Positions 8,339-18,181 are shown, numbered from the stretch's first letter. The stretch: 64,000 nt of DNA from Faucicola mancuniensis (GCF_046523945.1 NZ_CP171363.1:496001-560000), one strand, 5' to 3'. Numbers and translations: made by a program. The notes: generated by a model from the sequence alone, not told the origin.

Positions 8339-9124
8339 ATGACTTTACCTATTTTTAAACACGTTCATGATGAACCGACCAAATTATGGCTAGATTTAGG
8401 CAATACTCGCCTAAAATATTGGCTCACCGATGATAAAGGCAATGTACTAGAACACGATGCCAAACAGCATTTGCAAGCCCCTGCGGAGATTTTGTGGGGA
8501 TTGGCTGACCGTTTTTCGTGGTTTAACCCAACTTTTATCGGAATTTCTTCTGTTTTGGGTGAAAAAGTGAATGAAAGAGTTGCTAAAAGTTTAGAAGTTC
8601 TGGAAAAACCATTCGCTTTTGCTAAAGTAACTGATAATCATCACTTAATGAAAAGCGACTACAATCCCAATCAACTGGGCATGGACAGATGGTTACAAAT
8701 GCTTGGTGTGGTAGAAAAAGATAAAAAATTGTGCGTGGTCGGTTGTGGTACGGCTTTGACGATTGATTTGATTGACTGTGATAAAGACGATTTGAACAAT
8801 CGGGGTCATCATTTGGGCGGTTATATTTTTCCGAGCATTTACCTTCAGCGTGAAGCCTTGTTCAAAGGCACTCGGCAGATTAGTATCAAGGACGGCTCGT
8901 TTGACAATATCAGTGTCGGCACAACCACCAAAAATGCGGTACATCATGGCATTTTGCTGTCTATCGTGGGGGCGATTAACGAAGTGATTAAGCACCACGC
9001 CAATTTTGACGTGGTGCTAACAGGCGGTGATGCCAAAACCTTTGAGCCATATTTAAGCGTTAAACCTTTGATAAAACAGGATTTATTGTTAATTGGTTTG
9101 CAACGGTTTTTTAATAAAACTTAA
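8339..9124 (+). CDS. coaX: Type III pantothenate kinase
   Basis: A 261-residue CoaX phosphorylates pantothenate in the first committed step of CoA synthesis. Motifs: LWLDLGNTRLKYW (phosphate loop DxGNTxxK), LGMDRWLQM, VVGCGTALTIDLI, LGGYIFPSI and VLTGGDAKTF. An in-frame ATG at 8291 overlaps the birA stop, but its 16 extra residues do not resemble the family; ATG 8339 aligns with the usual start. A birA-coaX pair is common in bacteria. It converges with serB across an 18-bp gap. Confidence 0.94.
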   Translation: MTLPIFKHVHDEPTKLWLDLGNTRLKYWLTDDKGNVLEHDAKQHLQAPAEILWGLADRFSWFNPTFIGISSVLGEKVNERVAKSLEVLEKPFAFAKVTDNHHLMKSDYNPNQLGMDRWLQMLGVVEKDKKLCVVGCGTALTIDLIDCDKDDLNNRGHHLGGYIFPSIYLQREALFKGTRQISIKDGSFDNISVGTTTKNAVHHGILLSIVGAINEVIKHHANFDVVLTGGDAKTFEPYLSVKPLIKQDLLLIGLQRFFNKT

Positions 9125-9142
9125 TAAAAGTTTAACAAAAAA

Positions 9143-10135
9143 TTAATCTTCTGCAGTCAATCCCAACACTGCAAGCACTCCGTCCAACCCTGTCTGATTG
9201 ATGGCATAATTGGCTTGTTCTTGCACCACAGGTTTGGCTCGGTATGCCACGCCAATATCCGCCAACGCCAGCATTGGCAAGTCATTCGCTCCATCACCCA
9301 CCGCCACCGTATCTGCCACATCAATGTTTAAACGTTTGGCAACGGCTTGCAGAATCTCGGCTTTTTTTGCCCCATTGACAATCGGTGAAGTTACTTTGCC
9401 TGTCAATTCGCCATCAATAACATCCAATTCGTTGGCGTATATTTCATCAATGCCTAATTGTGTTTTTACATATTCTGCAAAATAACTAAACCCGCCTGAC
9501 ACCAATACCACATGATAGCCGTTGTTTTTTAGCGTGCTAATCAGACGTTTTGCCCCCAAGCTAAATGTGATATTTTGTTTGATGATTTCGTCCAAAAAGT
9601 CGGATTTTAAGCCTTTTAACAATGCCACTCGGCGAGTAAAACTTTCATCAAAATCAATCTCGCCACGCATGGCAGATTCGGTAATGATGTCCACTTGCTC
9701 GCCAATGCCTGCTTTTTTGGCAAGCTCTACAATGACTTCTTGCTCAATCAAAGTAGAATCCATGTCAAACAATGCCAGTTTGTGCGGACGAGTAAGTTTG
9801 GCGATTGGCACGGCATTGATATCTATTTGCTCAAAATCTTTAAAAATTTGTTTAATATTTTTGCCAAAATCATCATCAACACCTGTAACAATCCATTGAA
9901 AAATACTCACAGGACTGGTTTGTTCGGCTTGGGATTTGTCGGCATTATTTTGCCAATCACTTTCATCAACCAACGTGCTTTGGTGCAAAATGCGTAAGGT
10001 TGGGTAGCTTTCGGCAAGTAATTGGTTGATATTGGCAAAGATACCCAGTTCAAATTTGGGTGAAAAAAAGGTCAAAACCCATGCGTTTGGGTCAATTTTT
10101 ACAATTTTTTGAAAAAAAGTTGCGTTCAATGTCAT
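9143..10135 (-). CDS. serB: Phosphoserine phosphatase
   Basis: A 330-residue HAD-family enzyme that dephosphorylates phosphoserine, the last step of serine synthesis. HAD motifs are LALFDMDSTLIEQEVI (nucleophile and acid Asp), VVLVSGGFSYFA and VAVGDGANDLPML. The N-terminal 110 residues form an ACT-like regulatory part. ATG 10135 is chosen because AAGAGGAA directly precedes it; an upstream frame at 10189 lacks family resemblance. It is divergent from the Smp-like gene, with only about 70 bp between the two starts. Confidence 0.96.
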   Translation of the reverse strand: MTLNATFFQKIVKIDPNAWVLTFFSPKFELGIFANINQLLAESYPTLRILHQSTLVDESDWQNNADKSQAEQTSPVSIFQWIVTGVDDDFGKNIKQIFKDFEQIDINAVPIAKLTRPHKLALFDMDSTLIEQEVIVELAKKAGIGEQVDIITESAMRGEIDFDESFTRRVALLKGLKSDFLDEIIKQNITFSLGAKRLISTLKNNGYHVVLVSGGFSYFAEYVKTQLGIDEIYANELDVIDGELTGKVTSPIVNGAKKAEILQAVAKRLNIDVADTVAVGDGANDLPMLALADIGVAYRAKPVVQEQANYAINQTGLDGVLAVLGLTAED

Positions 10136-10208
10136 TTTCCTCTTGTTTGCGATGGCAATTAGCATGATAATGTAACATTTATTTTCCACGAAAGAAAGTT
10201 TTAAATTT

Positions 10209-11621
10209 ATGAATCATCTTGCACCCCGTCAGGGCTTATTTGCCGTTATTTTGCTAGCAAGTTTTTGCTTACATTTATTGGTTCTTGCATTAAGTTCCGA
10301 AAAACAACAATATGACTATCGCACCAATAAAGGCGAAAAAATTGTTGAGCAATTGAGTAAAGAAGCTTTGGTTGCGGTGAGCAATCAAGACCGCATTAGT
10401 TTAAGCGTGTTGGCAAACCGTTATCAGCTAGATAGCGATGTGGCTCGTTTGACGATTAGCGGTGCGGATAAAACTGCCCTTGTGCAAACTGGCGTGGCTC
10501 AAAATGACATGGGGCAGGTGATTGAAAAACCGATTATCCAAAATAATCAACAAGTGGGACAAGTGGCTATCACCATGAAAGCAGTGTCTAATGGCGAAGT
10601 GTTGGCATCGCAGTGGCTGTTTATTTTGGGTTCTGCTGTGTTGCACATTTTTTTATGGTTTATTTATCGTTACAATGCCAGACCGACCCAAGAACAGTTG
10701 TTACAAATTGGCGAAAAAGTGCAACAACGTGTTGCTTTGGCTCGTTTTGGCGTGCCGACTGCCAATGTGTCGCAAAATGTACCGCAAGATGACAAAGACA
10801 GCGAAAAACAAACACCACCATCAAATGAAAGACCCCAAGCGACAGACAATAAAACAGGCGAAAAAGCAGGGTTTAGCATTCAAAGTTATTTGCAACAACA
10901 GCAAGCCAAAAACCCATCTACTAGCCAAAATATCGCTACCACACCAACCGAAACAGCGGATAATTTGCCAAAAAATCTTCATCAACAAACCATGGCAACC
11001 GAATATGAATTGGCATTGCAAATCCGTTTTTATGATGAGTTTAAATTGTTGGAACGCCTAGCTCCCGAAGTGGCACAGCCGTATTTGCACCTTTGCGAAC
11101 AGCTGTTAAAACGTGCGTGCGATAGCCTACTGGGTCAACGCCAATCCGTGTTAAACCAAGCTGTCAAAAGCGTAACCTTAAAGCAACTGCCTTACTTTGA
11201 CAAACATGGTGCGGTGGTGCATTTGACTGGTAAAAGCGAAGAAGTGACTTTGGCTTCGGTATTGCTTGCCAAATTGATTTTGATTTTAAATCAAGTGGTT
11301 TATGAAAAGCATCGTGAACTGTCCCGTTTTGCTTTGCCGATGTCGGTGGGCGTGAGTACCACGCAACAATTTGCCGATGTACAGCACCTGATGCAGAGCC
11401 ATGCCAAAGAAGATGGTTTATTGTTATTATTCCCAAAAAATCTGCTAACCTTGTTAAATAAAAGTGTGCAAGTCAAACACATTAACAATCCAATCAGCAT
11501 TGCCGAGCGTGAAATGGTGCGGTATGAAGGCTTGTCGCAAGTGTTTATGAAAGAGTTGATTGGTAAACGTGATGATATTTTAACCAGTACCGAACGTTAC
11601 CAAATGTCGCAACCGATTTGA
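10209..11621 (+). CDS. Smp/YtjB (AhpA)-like two-helix membrane protein
   Basis: A 470-residue protein with a membrane helix at residues 12-28, a periplasmic segment of about 100 residues and a second helix at about 133-152 (WLFILGSAVLHIFLWFIYRY). A cytoplasmic part follows, with a Q/T/P-rich linker at about 190-260 and a helical C-terminus. The divergent pairing with serB and the topology match enterobacterial Smp (YtjB). The long C-terminus is extra. Function in this group is not established. Its own terminator is now 0.9 kb away because an IS5-type element landed just after the stop codon. Confidence 0.6.
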   Translation: MNHLAPRQGLFAVILLASFCLHLLVLALSSEKQQYDYRTNKGEKIVEQLSKEALVAVSNQDRISLSVLANRYQLDSDVARLTISGADKTALVQTGVAQNDMGQVIEKPIIQNNQQVGQVAITMKAVSNGEVLASQWLFILGSAVLHIFLWFIYRYNARPTQEQLLQIGEKVQQRVALARFGVPTANVSQNVPQDDKDSEKQTPPSNERPQATDNKTGEKAGFSIQSYLQQQQAKNPSTSQNIATTPTETADNLPKNLHQQTMATEYELALQIRFYDEFKLLERLAPEVAQPYLHLCEQLLKRACDSLLGQRQSVLNQAVKSVTLKQLPYFDKHGAVVHLTGKSEEVTLASVLLAKLILILNQVVYEKHRELSRFALPMSVGVSTTQQFADVQHLMQSHAKEDGLLLLFPKNLLTLLNKSVQVKHINNPISIAEREMVRYEGLSQVFMKELIGKRDDILTSTERYQMSQPI

Positions 11622-11634
11622 TAATTAATAGAAT

Positions 11635-12535
11635 AGACCTCTTTCCAAACCTTAATAGTGATTTGGTATAATACTGATTTTTAGAAAAAACAGCAAAAGC
11701 ATGATACCCGAACAAGCAGAAAAACTCAGTGACGCACAATTTAAACGCTACTTTGGCATCCAAAGAAGTACCTATACTCATATGCTCACCATACTACAAG
11801 AAGCATACAACGAACAACACAAAAAAGGTGGCAGGAAAAATGAAATCAGCCTAGAAAACAAGCTCATGCTGACTTTGAGTTACTACCGAGAATATCGCAC
11901 CCAATTTCACCTAGGGCAAGACTTTGGTATCAGTGAAAGTGCTGTCTGTAAAACCATCAAATGGGTAGAAAGCATACTGATAGCCCACAAAGACTTTGCC
12001 CTACCTAGCAAAAAGGCTTTATGGCAAGACCCAAACCTTGAAACCGTACTGATAGACGCAACCGAAGTACCTTGTGAGCGACCCAAAAAAGCAACGCAGG
12101 CAATACTCAGGTAAAAAGAAACACCACACCTTAAAAGCACAAATCGTTGTCGATAAAAACAGCAAAAAAATACTTTGTACCCATTTTAGCAAAGGTAAAA
12201 CCCATGACTTTAAACTTTACCAATACTCAAAAATGCGTATAAAGCCTAGTATCTTAATCCAAGTAGATTCGGGCTATCAAGGCATACACAAACACCATGC
12301 CAATAGCAAATTCCCAAAAAAGAAAACCAAGCTTAATCCACTATCTAAAGTTGACAAACAAGCCAATCGAGAATTAGCTTCTGAACGGGTAACCAATGAA
12401 CATGTTATCGGCAAAATCAAACGTTTTAAAATCCTAGCCTGTCGTTATCGTAATCGCAGAAAACGCTTTGGCTTAAGGGTTAATTTGATTTGTGCCATTT
12501 ATAATTTCGAGTTGGGTTAGTTTGGAAAGAGGTCT
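11635..12535 (+). mobile_element. IS5-family (IS427/IS1031-like) insertion sequence
   Basis: Perfect 16-bp terminal inverted repeats (AGACCTCTTTCCAAAC) at 11635-11650 and 12520-12535 enclose a transposase split over two frames. The flanks repeat AAT (11632-11634 and 12536-12538). If the ends are set one base inward, a TA duplication fits equally well. A TATAAT box at 11667-11672 may drive the transposase. The element lies between the Smp-like gene and what looks like that gene's terminator at 12538-12572. Confidence 0.88.
11701..12520 (+). CDS. IS5-family transposase in two frames (frameshift)
   Basis: Frame 1 (11701-12114) encodes the N-terminal DNA-binding half and the first catalytic Asp (VLIDATEVPCERPKK). 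The continuation lies in the next frame, ending at 12520, with RRQYSGKKKHHTLKAQIVV, the second Asp (QVDSGYQG) and the Glu (NEHVIGKIKRFKILACRYR). The switch falls in an A6G run at 12085-12091. Reading across by a -2 step, or restoring two A bases, gives PKKKQRRQYSG, which matches the family. A simple -1 step does not restore the frame. It is therefore either an unusual recoding site or a decayed copy. Confidence 0.82.
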
Positions 12536-12537
12536 AA

Positions 12538-12572
12538 TAAAAACCCAAACAATTGATGTTTGGGTTTTTTGT
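12538..12572 (+). terminator. Terminator shared by Smp-like gene/IS and ribA
   Basis: AAAACCCAAAC and GTTTGGGTTTT arms with a 7-nt loop, followed by T-rich sequence. It lies immediately after the IS5-type element and 26 bp from the ribA stop. Before the IS arrived it probably ended the Smp-like transcript, and it can serve both strands. Confidence 0.8.
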
Positions 12573-12597
12573 TTTGTAAAACCGAGTAGAAATAAAA

Positions 12598-13200
12598 TTA
12601 CTCAACACCAATCAAATGCCCCATTTTATCTTTTTTGGTTTGCAAATAATCTTTGTTAAACGCATTCACACCCACCAACAACGGCACACGCTCCACAATC
12701 TCAAATCCCAAATCTTCTAAATAACTGACTTTATTCGGATTATTGGTCAAAATTTTCACCTTTGACACGCCCACATGGTCAAGCATTGGCTTGCACATTT
12801 CATAAGTGCGAGCATCGGCAGGCAAGCCAAGCAAAAGGTTCGCTTCTAACGTATCATGCCCTTGGTCTTGCAAAGCATACGCACGGATTTTGTTTACCAA
12901 ACCAATGCCACGCCCTTCTTGACGTAAATACAAAATCGCCCCACAGCCGTATTCTTGTATCATTTGCATAGTGGCGTTGAGTTGCGGGCTACAGTCGCAC
13001 TTTAGCGAACTGAACGCATCGCCTGTTAAACATTCGGAATGAATGCGAATTAGTGGAATTTTGTCCGTATTTTCTTGATTGATTGGTAAACCAACACTTA
13101 ACAAAACGTGTTCTTGTTTTTCTGCATTTTCAAAGACATGAATGTCAAATAATCCGTGAGCGGTCGGTAATTTGGCTTGACTGATAAATTGATAAGACAC
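12598..13200 (-). CDS. ribA: GTP cyclohydrolase II
   Basis: A 200-residue enzyme that opens GTP in the first step of riboflavin synthesis. The zinc site is intact (HSECLTGDAFSSLKCDC), and YLRQEGRGIGLVNKIRAY is the catalytic segment. The start is a GTG (13200) giving VSYQFISQAKLPT, with CAGG about 10 nt upstream. This stand-alone copy presumably supplies the activity missing from the degenerate C-terminal domain of RibBA at 57.7 kb. It is divergent from dxs. Confidence 0.96.
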   Translation of the reverse strand: MSYQFISQAKLPTAHGLFDIHVFENAEKQEHVLLSVGLPINQENTDKIPLIRIHSECLTGDAFSSLKCDCSPQLNATMQMIQEYGCGAILYLRQEGRGIGLVNKIRAYALQDQGHDTLEANLLLGLPADARTYEMCKPMLDHVGVSKVKILTNNPNKVSYLEDLGFEIVERVPLLVGVNAFNKDYLQTKKDKMGHLIGVE

Positions 13201-13419
13201 TTAAGATACCTGTTTTTTTGTTATTTGGCTCTTTATAAGTCTTGTTTTTGCCAAAATCAAGCCAAAAAACAAGGCTTTGCAAAATTTTTAGCAAAAAGAC
13301 ACATTTTTCACCATTTTTCCACAAACAAACAGGGGCTTTAGTCTGTTTGTCCCCCCAAAAAAATGTTATGATGTGCAATCTTTTTGATTTTATATTTTGA
13401 TGTGAAAAGTTAGCCAATT

Positions 13420-15534
13420 ATGTTAAAGCCAGCCAAAAAAGCCGTTACCCATTTGCAAAAAAATTTTGAACAAATGCCTGTTCAACGCCCTGTTACACCG
13501 TTATTAGATGCGATTGATTGCCCAGATGATTTAAAAAAATTTAGCACCGAGCAACTTCGCACGCTTGCCGATGAATTGCGTGAGTTTTTGCTGTATTCGG
13601 TGGGCGTGAGTGGCGGTCATTTTGGCTCAAACTTGGGCGTGGTTGAGCTGACGATTGCGTTACATTATATTTTTAACACACCGCACGACCAGTTAGTGTG
13701 GGACGTGGGACATCAAGCCTATCCGCACAAGATTTTGACAGGCAGACGAGAGCGTTTGACGAGTATTCGCAGTCAAAACGGCTTGACCGCCTTTCCAGAG
13801 CGTGGCGAGAGCGAATTTGACACCTTTGGCGTGGGGCATTCGTCCACAGCGATTTCGGCAGGCGTGGGTATGTCGCTTGCCATGCGTCATTTGGGCAAAA
13901 AACATAAAGCCATTGCGGTGGTGGGCGATGGTGCGATGACAGGTGGTATGGCGTTTGAAGCGATGAATGATGCAGTGCAACAAAACGCTGATATTATCGT
14001 GGTGTTAAATGACAATGATATGTCCATTTCACAGGCGACAGGCGGTTTTTCCAAGCATTTGGCAACTCTTTGGCAACGTGGCTTGGCGGTGGATATTGAC
14101 AAAGACGGCAAGCCGATTATCACCAAACGCACGATTGCTAGCGATGATAGACGTATCCGCCATTATCTACACATGGCGAATGAAGTGTTTGATGATTTAA
14201 GCGTAAAAATTCCAAAAAAAATTAGCGAAAAAATTGCCGAACAAGGCTTGCCAACTCCTGCACAATTAGAGCGTTTGCCTGAAAAAATCGCCAACAAAAT
14301 TGCTGATAATATGTTTCCAGAAAATTTATTTAAAGCGATTGGTTTTCAATATTTTGGGCCGTTTGATGGGCATGACGTGGCAAAATTGGCACAAGTGTTT
14401 GAACGTGTTAAACAGCTTAACGGTGCGGTGTTGGTTCATGTGCATACGGTCAAAGGCAAAGGTTTTTTACCTGCAGAAAGCAACCCAATTACTTATCATG
14501 CGATTAGCAAATTACCCAAACAATCAACAAAAACTGATGAAAATAAACCAACAAAAGTTGTTAAAAAATATTCACAAGTATTTGGCGAATTTATCTGCGA
14601 TACCGCAAATTTTGACAAAAATTTAATGGCAATCACCCCTGCAATGGCGGAAGGCTCTGGTATGGTGGAATTTGCCAAACAATTTCCCAAACAATATTTT
14701 GATGTGGCGATTGCCGAACAGCACGCTGTAACGCTCGCTGGCGGTATGGCAACGCAAGGCGTAAAGCCGATTGTGGCGATTTATTCCACCTTTTTACAAC
14801 GTGGCTACGACCAACTGATTCACGATGTCGCCTTGCAAAACCTTGACGTTACCTTTGCCATTGACCGTGCGGGCTTGGTCGGTGAAGATGGTGCGACCCA
14901 TGCAGGCGTGTTTGACATTGCCTTTATGCGGACAGTGCCGAACATGGTGATTGCCTGTCCAAAAGACGAAAACGAATGCTATCATCTGCTAAAAACTTGC
15001 TACCAATATCAAGGCACAACAGCGGTGCGTTATCCTAGGGGCAATGGTTTGGGCGTGGCAATTGATAAAAATTTGACTGAAAATTATCCGATTGGTAAAG
15101 CAGTTTTAGAAAAAACCGTTAATAATCAAAATGTTAATAAAACCGATAAAAAAGTGGCGTTATTGGCATTTGGCTCTATGGTAAAAACGTCTGTTGATGC
15201 GTGTGAAAATTTAGCAGAAAATTTCCCCAAAATCCAATTTTCAGTTTATAATATGCGATTTGCTAAACCGATTGATAACGAACTGCTTGATGAATTACTT
15301 GAAAATAATTATCAAATCATCACCCTTGAAGAACATCAAATCATGGGCGGTGCAGGCAGTGCGGTCAATGAATACATTTTAGCAAAAACGGTAACAAACC
15401 GCCAAGCATTACCAAGTGTGCTGAACATTGGCATTGCAGACAGCTTTATTCCACACGCAAGTCATCAACAACAGTTGACTTATTGTGGGCTAGACGTGGC
15501 AGGCGTGGTGCAAAAAATTCAACAAATTTTGTGA
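13420..15534 (+). CDS. dxs: 1-deoxy-D-xylulose-5-phosphate synthase
   Basis: A 704-residue thiamine-diphosphate enzyme that condenses pyruvate and glyceraldehyde-3-phosphate to start the MEP isoprenoid pathway. Motifs: SGGHFGSNLGVVELT, DVGHQAYPHKILTG, the ThDP signature VVGDGAMTGGM...LNDNDMSIS, GPFDGHD, and AEQHAVTLAGG with FAIDRAGLVGEDGATH. It is some 70-80 residues longer than E. coli Dxs; the extra length is at the N-terminus, in a helix-rich insertion at about 260-300 and in a Lys-rich linker near 365-385. Confidence 0.97.
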   Translation: MLKPAKKAVTHLQKNFEQMPVQRPVTPLLDAIDCPDDLKKFSTEQLRTLADELREFLLYSVGVSGGHFGSNLGVVELTIALHYIFNTPHDQLVWDVGHQAYPHKILTGRRERLTSIRSQNGLTAFPERGESEFDTFGVGHSSTAISAGVGMSLAMRHLGKKHKAIAVVGDGAMTGGMAFEAMNDAVQQNADIIVVLNDNDMSISQATGGFSKHLATLWQRGLAVDIDKDGKPIITKRTIASDDRRIRHYLHMANEVFDDLSVKIPKKISEKIAEQGLPTPAQLERLPEKIANKIADNMFPENLFKAIGFQYFGPFDGHDVAKLAQVFERVKQLNGAVLVHVHTVKGKGFLPAESNPITYHAISKLPKQSTKTDENKPTKVVKKYSQVFGEFICDTANFDKNLMAITPAMAEGSGMVEFAKQFPKQYFDVAIAEQHAVTLAGGMATQGVKPIVAIYSTFLQRGYDQLIHDVALQNLDVTFAIDRAGLVGEDGATHAGVFDIAFMRTVPNMVIACPKDENECYHLLKTCYQYQGTTAVRYPRGNGLGVAIDKNLTENYPIGKAVLEKTVNNQNVNKTDKKVALLAFGSMVKTSVDACENLAENFPKIQFSVYNMRFAKPIDNELLDELLENNYQIITLEEHQIMGGAGSAVNEYILAKTVTNRQALPSVLNIGIADSFIPHASHQQQLTYCGLDVAGVVQKIQQIL

Positions 15535-15613
15535 TTTATTGGTAAAATATTTTTTGCCAAATAATTTTTTAACATTTTAACAACTTCTTTTTAACAATTC
15601 GCAAGGGTCAATT

Positions 15614-16447
15614 ATGGAACCAATGGTCGTCATGGCAGCACGCGCTGCACAAAAAGTAGGCAATGAGATTTTAAACGCTCATTTAAACCGTCATAAAATT
15701 GAATTAAACATTGAAAGCAAAGGCTTGGACGGTTTGGTAACGCAAATTGACCGTTATAGCGAAGAATTGCTGATTGCCACTTTAAAAGAAAGCTATCCAA
15801 ATCATTCGTTTTTGGGTGAAGAATTTGGCTTGCAAGAAGGCAAAGGCAACGATGCGGACTGGTGTTGGGTGATTGACCCACTAGACGGCACGCACAATTT
15901 TGTTCATGGATTACCGCACTTTTGTGTATCAATTGGCGTGCAAAAGAATGGCGTAACCGAACACGCTGTTATTTATGACCCTGTACGTGATGAAACCTTT
16001 TCGGCAAGTCGTGGCAAAGGGGCAAGGCTTAACCAACGCCGTATCAACGTGAGCGAACACAAAACCATTGACGGCGGATTTTTTACCACAGGACACCCAC
16101 TAGAACGCAACCGTGCGGACGGTGTGCATTCGTACGCAAAAGAACATTTCGCCACGCTACAAGCGATTTGTGAAAAAGGCGGTCAAGTTCGCCGTTTAGG
16201 TTCGGCAGCCCTTGATTTGGCGTATGTGGCGTGCGGTCGTGTTGATGGCTATTTTGAAATGTCTATCAAACCTTGGGACATCTGTGCAGGTGAGTTGATT
16301 GTCAGCGAGGCTCGTGGTACGGTGGTTGATGCGTCTGGTGCTCATAACGCCATGGATACAGGTTCAATTTTTGCGTGTAATGTCAAATTGTTAAAACCGT
16401 TAATACAAACCGTTGTGCCTTTGTGGGGTGATGCAGTAAAAAGTTAA
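15614..16447 (+). CDS. suhB: Inositol-1-monophosphatase family protein SuhB
   Basis: A 277-residue protein with the metal-binding motifs FLGEEFG, WVIDPLDGTHNFVHGLPHF and KPWDICAGELIVSEARG. SuhB hydrolyses inositol phosphates and in E. coli also joins the rRNA antitermination complex through NusA. That second role is plausible here but not shown. It lies 79 bp after dxs with its own spacing, and a strong terminator follows. Confidence 0.93.
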   Translation: MEPMVVMAARAAQKVGNEILNAHLNRHKIELNIESKGLDGLVTQIDRYSEELLIATLKESYPNHSFLGEEFGLQEGKGNDADWCWVIDPLDGTHNFVHGLPHFCVSIGVQKNGVTEHAVIYDPVRDETFSASRGKGARLNQRRINVSEHKTIDGGFFTTGHPLERNRADGVHSYAKEHFATLQAICEKGGQVRRLGSAALDLAYVACGRVDGYFEMSIKPWDICAGELIVSEARGTVVDASGAHNAMDTGSIFACNVKLLKPLIQTVVPLWGDAVKS

Positions 16448-16472
16448 TTGATTATTAATTGAGTAAGCTTTG

Positions 16473-16510
16473 AAAAAAAACGCCTTACCACACATTAAGG
16501 CGTTTTTTTT
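16473..16510 (+). terminator. Terminator of suhB
   Basis: AAAAACGCCTTA and TAAGGCGTTTTTTTT form a perfect stem with a U run, 26 bp past the stop. Confidence 0.88.
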
Positions 16511-16683
16511 GTGCATATTTGTGTCTATCATTACATTTTAATAAATAATTGTTACAAAAAGAATGTCATTTTGTGTTATCATCATTGCATTGATTTGAAA
16601 AAATTAATATTAAATATTAATTGTTAAAATTAATTTAACATTATTTTTTCAAAAATTTTGAATTTTTTTCTATAGGAATCATC

Positions 16684-17253
16684 ATGAAATTAACCACCCT
16701 TGCAACTGCCAGCATTTTAGCTTTGACCGCAGTTACCGCAACTGCCGAAACTTACACCATTGACGAAAACCACACCGCTGCACGCTTTGCGATTGACCAC
16801 ATGGGCACATCAACCAATCACGGTGCGTTTTACGGTTTGACAGGTCAAGTGGACTATGATGCCAAAGCCCAAACAGGCTTTGTTGGCGTAACCATTCCAG
16901 TTGCAAGCCTTGACACAGGTATCAAGGCATTTAACGAACATTTAAAATCAGAAGACTTTTTTAATGCCAAAAAATACCCAACAGCGTATTTTAAATCAAC
17001 CAAATGGCATTTTAAAGATGGCAAACCAAGCAAAATTGATGGCGAATTGACCCTACTTGGCAAAACCAATCCTGTAACTTTGACAGCGGCCAAATTTAAC
17101 TGCTATGACAACCCAATGTTAAAAGCTCAATCTTGTGGTGGCGATTTTGAAACCACGATTGACCGCACCAAATGGGGCATGGACAAATATACTGACTTAA
17201 AAAGTATGCGTGATGTCAAATTAAACATTCAAATTGAAGCGTACAAAAAATAA
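16684..17253 (+). CDS. YceI-family secreted lipid-binding protein
   Basis: A 189-residue protein with a Sec signal peptide (MKLTTLATASILALTAVTATA, cleavage after ATA at about residue 21). A YceI lipocalin-like barrel follows (TYTIDENHTAARFAIDHMGTSTNHGAFYGLTGQVDYD; VASLDTGIKAFNEHLKSEDFFNAKKYPTAYFKST). YceI proteins bind polyisoprenoid or long-chain amphiphiles in the periplasm. Two Cys near residues 140-151 may form a disulfide. An AGGA box precedes the ATG. Monocistronic, with its own terminator. Confidence 0.93.
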   Translation: MKLTTLATASILALTAVTATAETYTIDENHTAARFAIDHMGTSTNHGAFYGLTGQVDYDAKAQTGFVGVTIPVASLDTGIKAFNEHLKSEDFFNAKKYPTAYFKSTKWHFKDGKPSKIDGELTLLGKTNPVTLTAAKFNCYDNPMLKAQSCGGDFETTIDRTKWGMDKYTDLKSMRDVKLNIQIEAYKK

Positions 17254-17284
17254 TTTGTTTGTTAAGCCAAATTAAAAATGATTA

Positions 17285-17320
17285 AAAAGAAAAGTTGGTG
17301 AAAGCCAGCTTTTCTTTTTT
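17285..17320 (+). terminator. Terminator of the yceI-like gene
   Basis: AGAAAAGTTGG and CCAGCTTTTCT arms (one G-U pair) followed by a T7 run. It may also serve the convergent DMT transporter. Confidence 0.85.
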
Positions 17321-17329
17321 TCGTATTTT

Positions 17330-18181
17330 TTATTGGCGACTGTGTAAAATTGCACTGCTAACGGTAGCAATTATCACCAACACCACGCCAAATCCTGTTA
17401 AAAAACTCATTCGCTCGCCCAACGCCACCATCGCACACAGCACGCCAAGCACAGGCTCAAGCGGAATTAACATGGCGGATACTTTGGTCGGCGTGTGTTG
17501 CAGCCCTTTGTTAAACAGCCAATAGGCAAGCCAACTGCACGCCACGCCAAGATAAAGCACCGCTCCAATCGGTTGCCAATCGGTCGGCATTTGCCAATTT
17601 TGGTTTAACACAAGTGTAAACGGCAAACAAGTTATCGCCCCAAGTGTCAAAATCGCTGATGTATAGGTGCTAGCGTCCATTTGTTGCATAATATTTTTGC
17701 CAAAAAATATGGAAAACACGAACGAAAGCTCAGCCAACACCACCAAAGCTGAACCAAATACGCTCACTGTACCGTCCGAATTACCGCCAATCACCAACAA
17801 CAAAATCCCAATAAACGCCAACACGCCCAACGCCCAATCGTACCAATGATTTTTTTGGGCAAAAAACAGCGAACCGATAATCAGCATAAACAACGGCTCA
17901 GCCCCAACAATGGTAACGGCACTGGACGCAGATGTGTATTTTAAACCGATAAATTGTAATAATAACGCAATCGGAAAATTTAAAATCGCTAAGTAAAACA
18001 GACGAATTTTTAACTTTTTTTCAAGTTTAAAATAAGTTTTGATAAAAATTGGCAACACAAATAAACTTGCAATCAGTAAGCGTAATTGCACCGTCATCAC
18101 AGGGTCAAATGCTGTGTAAGCCATTTTACCAACGGTAAAAGAGCTTGCCCAAATGAATAAAGCGATAATCATGTACCACAT
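17330..18181 (-). CDS. EamA-family (DMT superfamily) exporter
   Basis: A 283-residue membrane protein with about ten helices in two EamA repeats (about residues 5-130 and 145-278). The first repeat begins MWYMIIALFIWASSFTVGKMAY and the second contains YLGVACSWLAYWLFNKGLQHTPTKVSAMLIPLEPVLGVL-type sequence. DMT exporters expel metabolites such as amino acids; the substrate is not deducible. GAGAAAAACC precedes the ATG. Confidence 0.9.
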   Translation of the reverse strand: MWYMIIALFIWASSFTVGKMAYTAFDPVMTVQLRLLIASLFVLPIFIKTYFKLEKKLKIRLFYLAILNFPIALLLQFIGLKYTSASSAVTIVGAEPLFMLIIGSLFFAQKNHWYDWALGVLAFIGILLLVIGGNSDGTVSVFGSALVVLAELSFVFSIFFGKNIMQQMDASTYTSAILTLGAITCLPFTLVLNQNWQMPTDWQPIGAVLYLGVACSWLAYWLFNKGLQHTPTKVSAMLIPLEPVLGVLCAMVALGERMSFLTGFGVVLVIIATVSSAILHSRQ

